Position numbers and translations under genes: made by a program
NCBI GenBank assembly: GCA_003152795.1
Contig: PMBA01000185.1
Location: 11,047 to 17,248, forward strand
DNA: 6,202 nucleotides
Direction of reading: 5' to 3'
From: Acidobacteriaceae bacterium
GTDB taxonomy: Bacteria > Acidobacteriota > Terriglobia > Terriglobales > Acidobacteriaceae
Part shown: positions 4,875 through 6,202 of the stretch, piece by piece
How the letters are laid out: every line of letters begins with the position of its first letter
Position numbering within the stretch: position 1 is the stretch's first letter
The notes under the pieces: model-generated
The model's database searches: none
Told to the model about the DNA's origin: nothing
The model's input: the letters and a program-made list of their open reading frames with translations, nothing else

Positions 4875-6202
4875 ATGAAGCCCATACCCATAGTCGAGAC
4901 ACCAGGGCATCCCGAACCTGGCGCATTGGAGTTGCTGGCCAGGTATCTGCGACGGCCGAGCGTTTTGCTGCCCATGCTGGGGTTGGTCACTTTTGTGGTT
5001 TACAGCGGCTCCCTTTCGTTCGAGTTTGTGTGGGATGACTGGCCGCAGATCGTGAACAGTCCGCTCATCCGGTCGTGGAGCAATCTGCCGCGCGCGTTCG
5101 GCAGCGATCTCTGGTATCACGTGGCGCGACACCAGGTTTACTACCGGCCGCTGTTCGTCGCGTGGTCGATGCTGAACTACACATTGTTCGGATTGCGTCC
5201 GTGGGGATGGCACCTGGGAGCCGTTCTGCTGCACGTGGGCGCGGTGGCCTCGGTGTTTTGGCTGGCGCGGCGGCTGGGCCTGGAATACTGGACGGCGGCG
5301 CTAACCGCGCTGATTTTTGCGCTGCATCCGGTTCACATCGAGCCGGTCACATGGATTTCCGCAGCTTCGGACACGATGGTGACGATGTTTGCCGCGTTGT
5401 CTTTTGCGGCGTTTCTGAGTGGGCGTGACTCGGAGCTCAATCCTGGACGAAGGAAACGAGCGGCATGGTGGCTGGCATCGCTCGCGTTCCTGGCGTGCGC
5501 GCTGCTGACCAAGGAAATGGCGGTGATATTTGCGGCGCTCATTGGAATCTACGCGTGGCTGCACCCGTCGAAAAGGAAAGCATCATTCGGGCAAAGAATT
5601 CTGGGCGCGGCGATGGAGGCAACTCCGTACGCGTTGGTGACGCTGGCTTACGTGCTGCTGCGAAAGCACGCGCTGCTGCACTCCACCGGGCAGTTCGATC
5701 CCACACACGGGATGATCGACGTAGCGCGGACTTTGCCGCTCGTGCTGTCCATTTATCTGCGCCAGTTGGTGCTACCGCTGGGCATCACGGGGCTCTATTA
5801 CACCCCCTACGTGACCGGAGCAATCCTCAGTCAAGTGGTGGCGCCGGTGGTGGTGCTGGGGGCGGCGCTGGCCGGGTTGTGGTATTGGAATCGGCGCGAA
5901 GGTAATTCCACTGTCGCGTTTGCGGGATGGTGGCTGCTGGTTGGCTTGGCGCCGGCGCTCTATTTACGGAACTTTGGCAACGGCGATTTTGTGCGCGACC
6001 GCTACATGTATTTGCCGTCGATCGGATTCGCGATTCTGGCGGCGGTAGGCCTGCGGCGGTTGCCTTCCATCAGGCACTGGAGCGCGCAGGCGGTGCAGGG
6101 GTGCGCGGTACTCGTGCTCTGCGGCGGTTATGTGTGCGCCTCGATTTCACAGCAGGTGTATTGGGGAAACGATCTGCTGTTGCTGGTGCGCGGGCAATCT
6201 CT
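4875..6202 (+). CDS. TMTC-like GT-C membrane glycosyltransferase, N-terminal part, 3' end outside window
   Basis: The frame stays open from ATG 4875 to the window edge (442 codons plus two bases). An in-frame TGA at 4845-4847 bounds the start, though no good Shine-Dalgarno is seen. The product is a polytopic membrane protein. After one N-terminal hydrophobic segment (about 30-48) comes an outer loop with the Asp pair VWDDW (52-56), the usual place of the catalytic acid in GT-C enzymes. Then come YYRPLF (89-94), HPVHIEPVTWISAASD (151-166), LLTKEM (210-215) and RDRYMYLPSIGF (374-385). These follow the layout of eukaryotic TMTC O-mannosyltransferases (GT105, DUF1736 region) and of many bacterial proteins with C-terminal TPRs. 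The last residues, QQVYWGNDLLLLVRGQ, resemble the link to such repeats, so TPRs are expected beyond the edge. TMTCs use a polyprenyl-phosphate sugar donor. The divergent arrangement with a lipid-linked arabinose operon makes that product a candidate donor. Acceptor and sugar are unknown. Confidence 0.82.
   Translation, partial: MKPIPIVETPGHPEPGALELLARYLRRPSVLLPMLGLVTFVVYSGSLSFEFVWDDWPQIVNSPLIRSWSNLPRAFGSDLWYHVARHQVYYRPLFVAWSMLNYTLFGLRPWGWHLGAVLLHVGAVASVFWLARRLGLEYWTAALTALIFALHPVHIEPVTWISAASDTMVTMFAALSFAAFLSGRDSELNPGRRKRAAWWLASLAFLACALLTKEMAVIFAALIGIYAWLHPSKRKASFGQRILGAAMEATPYALVTLAYVLLRKHALLHSTGQFDPTHGMIDVARTLPLVLSIYLRQLVLPLGITGLYYTPYVTGAILSQVVAPVVVLGAALAGLWYWNRREGNSTVAFAGWWLLVGLAPALYLRNFGNGDFVRDRYMYLPSIGFAILAAVGLRRLPSIRHWSAQAVQGCAVLVLCGGYVCASISQQVYWGNDLLLLVRGQS

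Noticed and set aside
4741..4926. 62-codon N-terminal extension of the HAD-UbiA frame
   Set aside because: It would overlap the divergent GT-C start and precedes the HAD domain with no family counterpart. ATG 4740 places the DLDGT motif at residue 20, as is usual for HAD proteins.
5465..5905. 146-codon plus-strand frame inside the GT-C gene
   Set aside because: It is out of frame with the continuous TMTC-like reading frame from 4875 and is rich in Gly/Ala/Arg without motifs.

Overview
The window most likely comes from a GC-rich Gram-negative soil bacterium, with Acidobacteriota as the best guess. That placement is inference. It rests on overall composition, on a PNPase with a long Gly/Arg-rich tail, on a short GGCACGGC/GCCGTGCC hairpin of a kind I associate with acidobacterial intergenic regions, and on a TMTC-like membrane protein of a type common in that phylum. 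No rRNA or other decisive marker is present.

Layout. (1) Bases 1-954 (+) are the 3' end of pnp, encoding the end of the catalytic core, the KH and S1 RNA-binding domains and a disordered RGG-like tail. (2) Bases 955-1079 form a convergent intergenic gap with a REP-like hairpin and a good intrinsic terminator for pnp. (3) Bases 1080-4740 (-) are a tight three-gene operon read from right to left: a HAD phosphatase-UbiA prenyltransferase fusion, a DprE1-like FAD oxidase and a DprE2-like short-chain reductase. (4) Bases 4741-4874 are a divergent intergenic region with small repeats that may hold both promoters. (5) Bases 4875-6202 (+) are the N-terminal 442 codons of a polytopic GT-C/TMTC-like protein that runs off the window.

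How the genes work together. The three minus-strand genes match the mycobacterial route to decaprenyl-phosphoryl-arabinose. A UbiA-fold enzyme puts 5-phosphoribose from PRPP on polyprenyl phosphate, a phosphatase removes the 5-phosphate, DprE1 oxidises C2 and DprE2 reduces it to give the arabino epimer. Gene order equals reaction order. The HAD domain fused to the prenyltransferase could supply the phosphatase step, which is a separate gene in mycobacteria. The divergent GT-C protein belongs to a fold that uses polyprenyl-phosphate sugars as donors, so it is a plausible but unproven user of the product. The operon thus suggests an uncharacterised D-arabinofuranose-containing glycan or glycoprotein in a non-actinobacterium. 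In the DprE1-like protein the position of the benzothiazinone-reactive cysteine is alanine. The pnp gene looks like an unrelated housekeeping neighbour.
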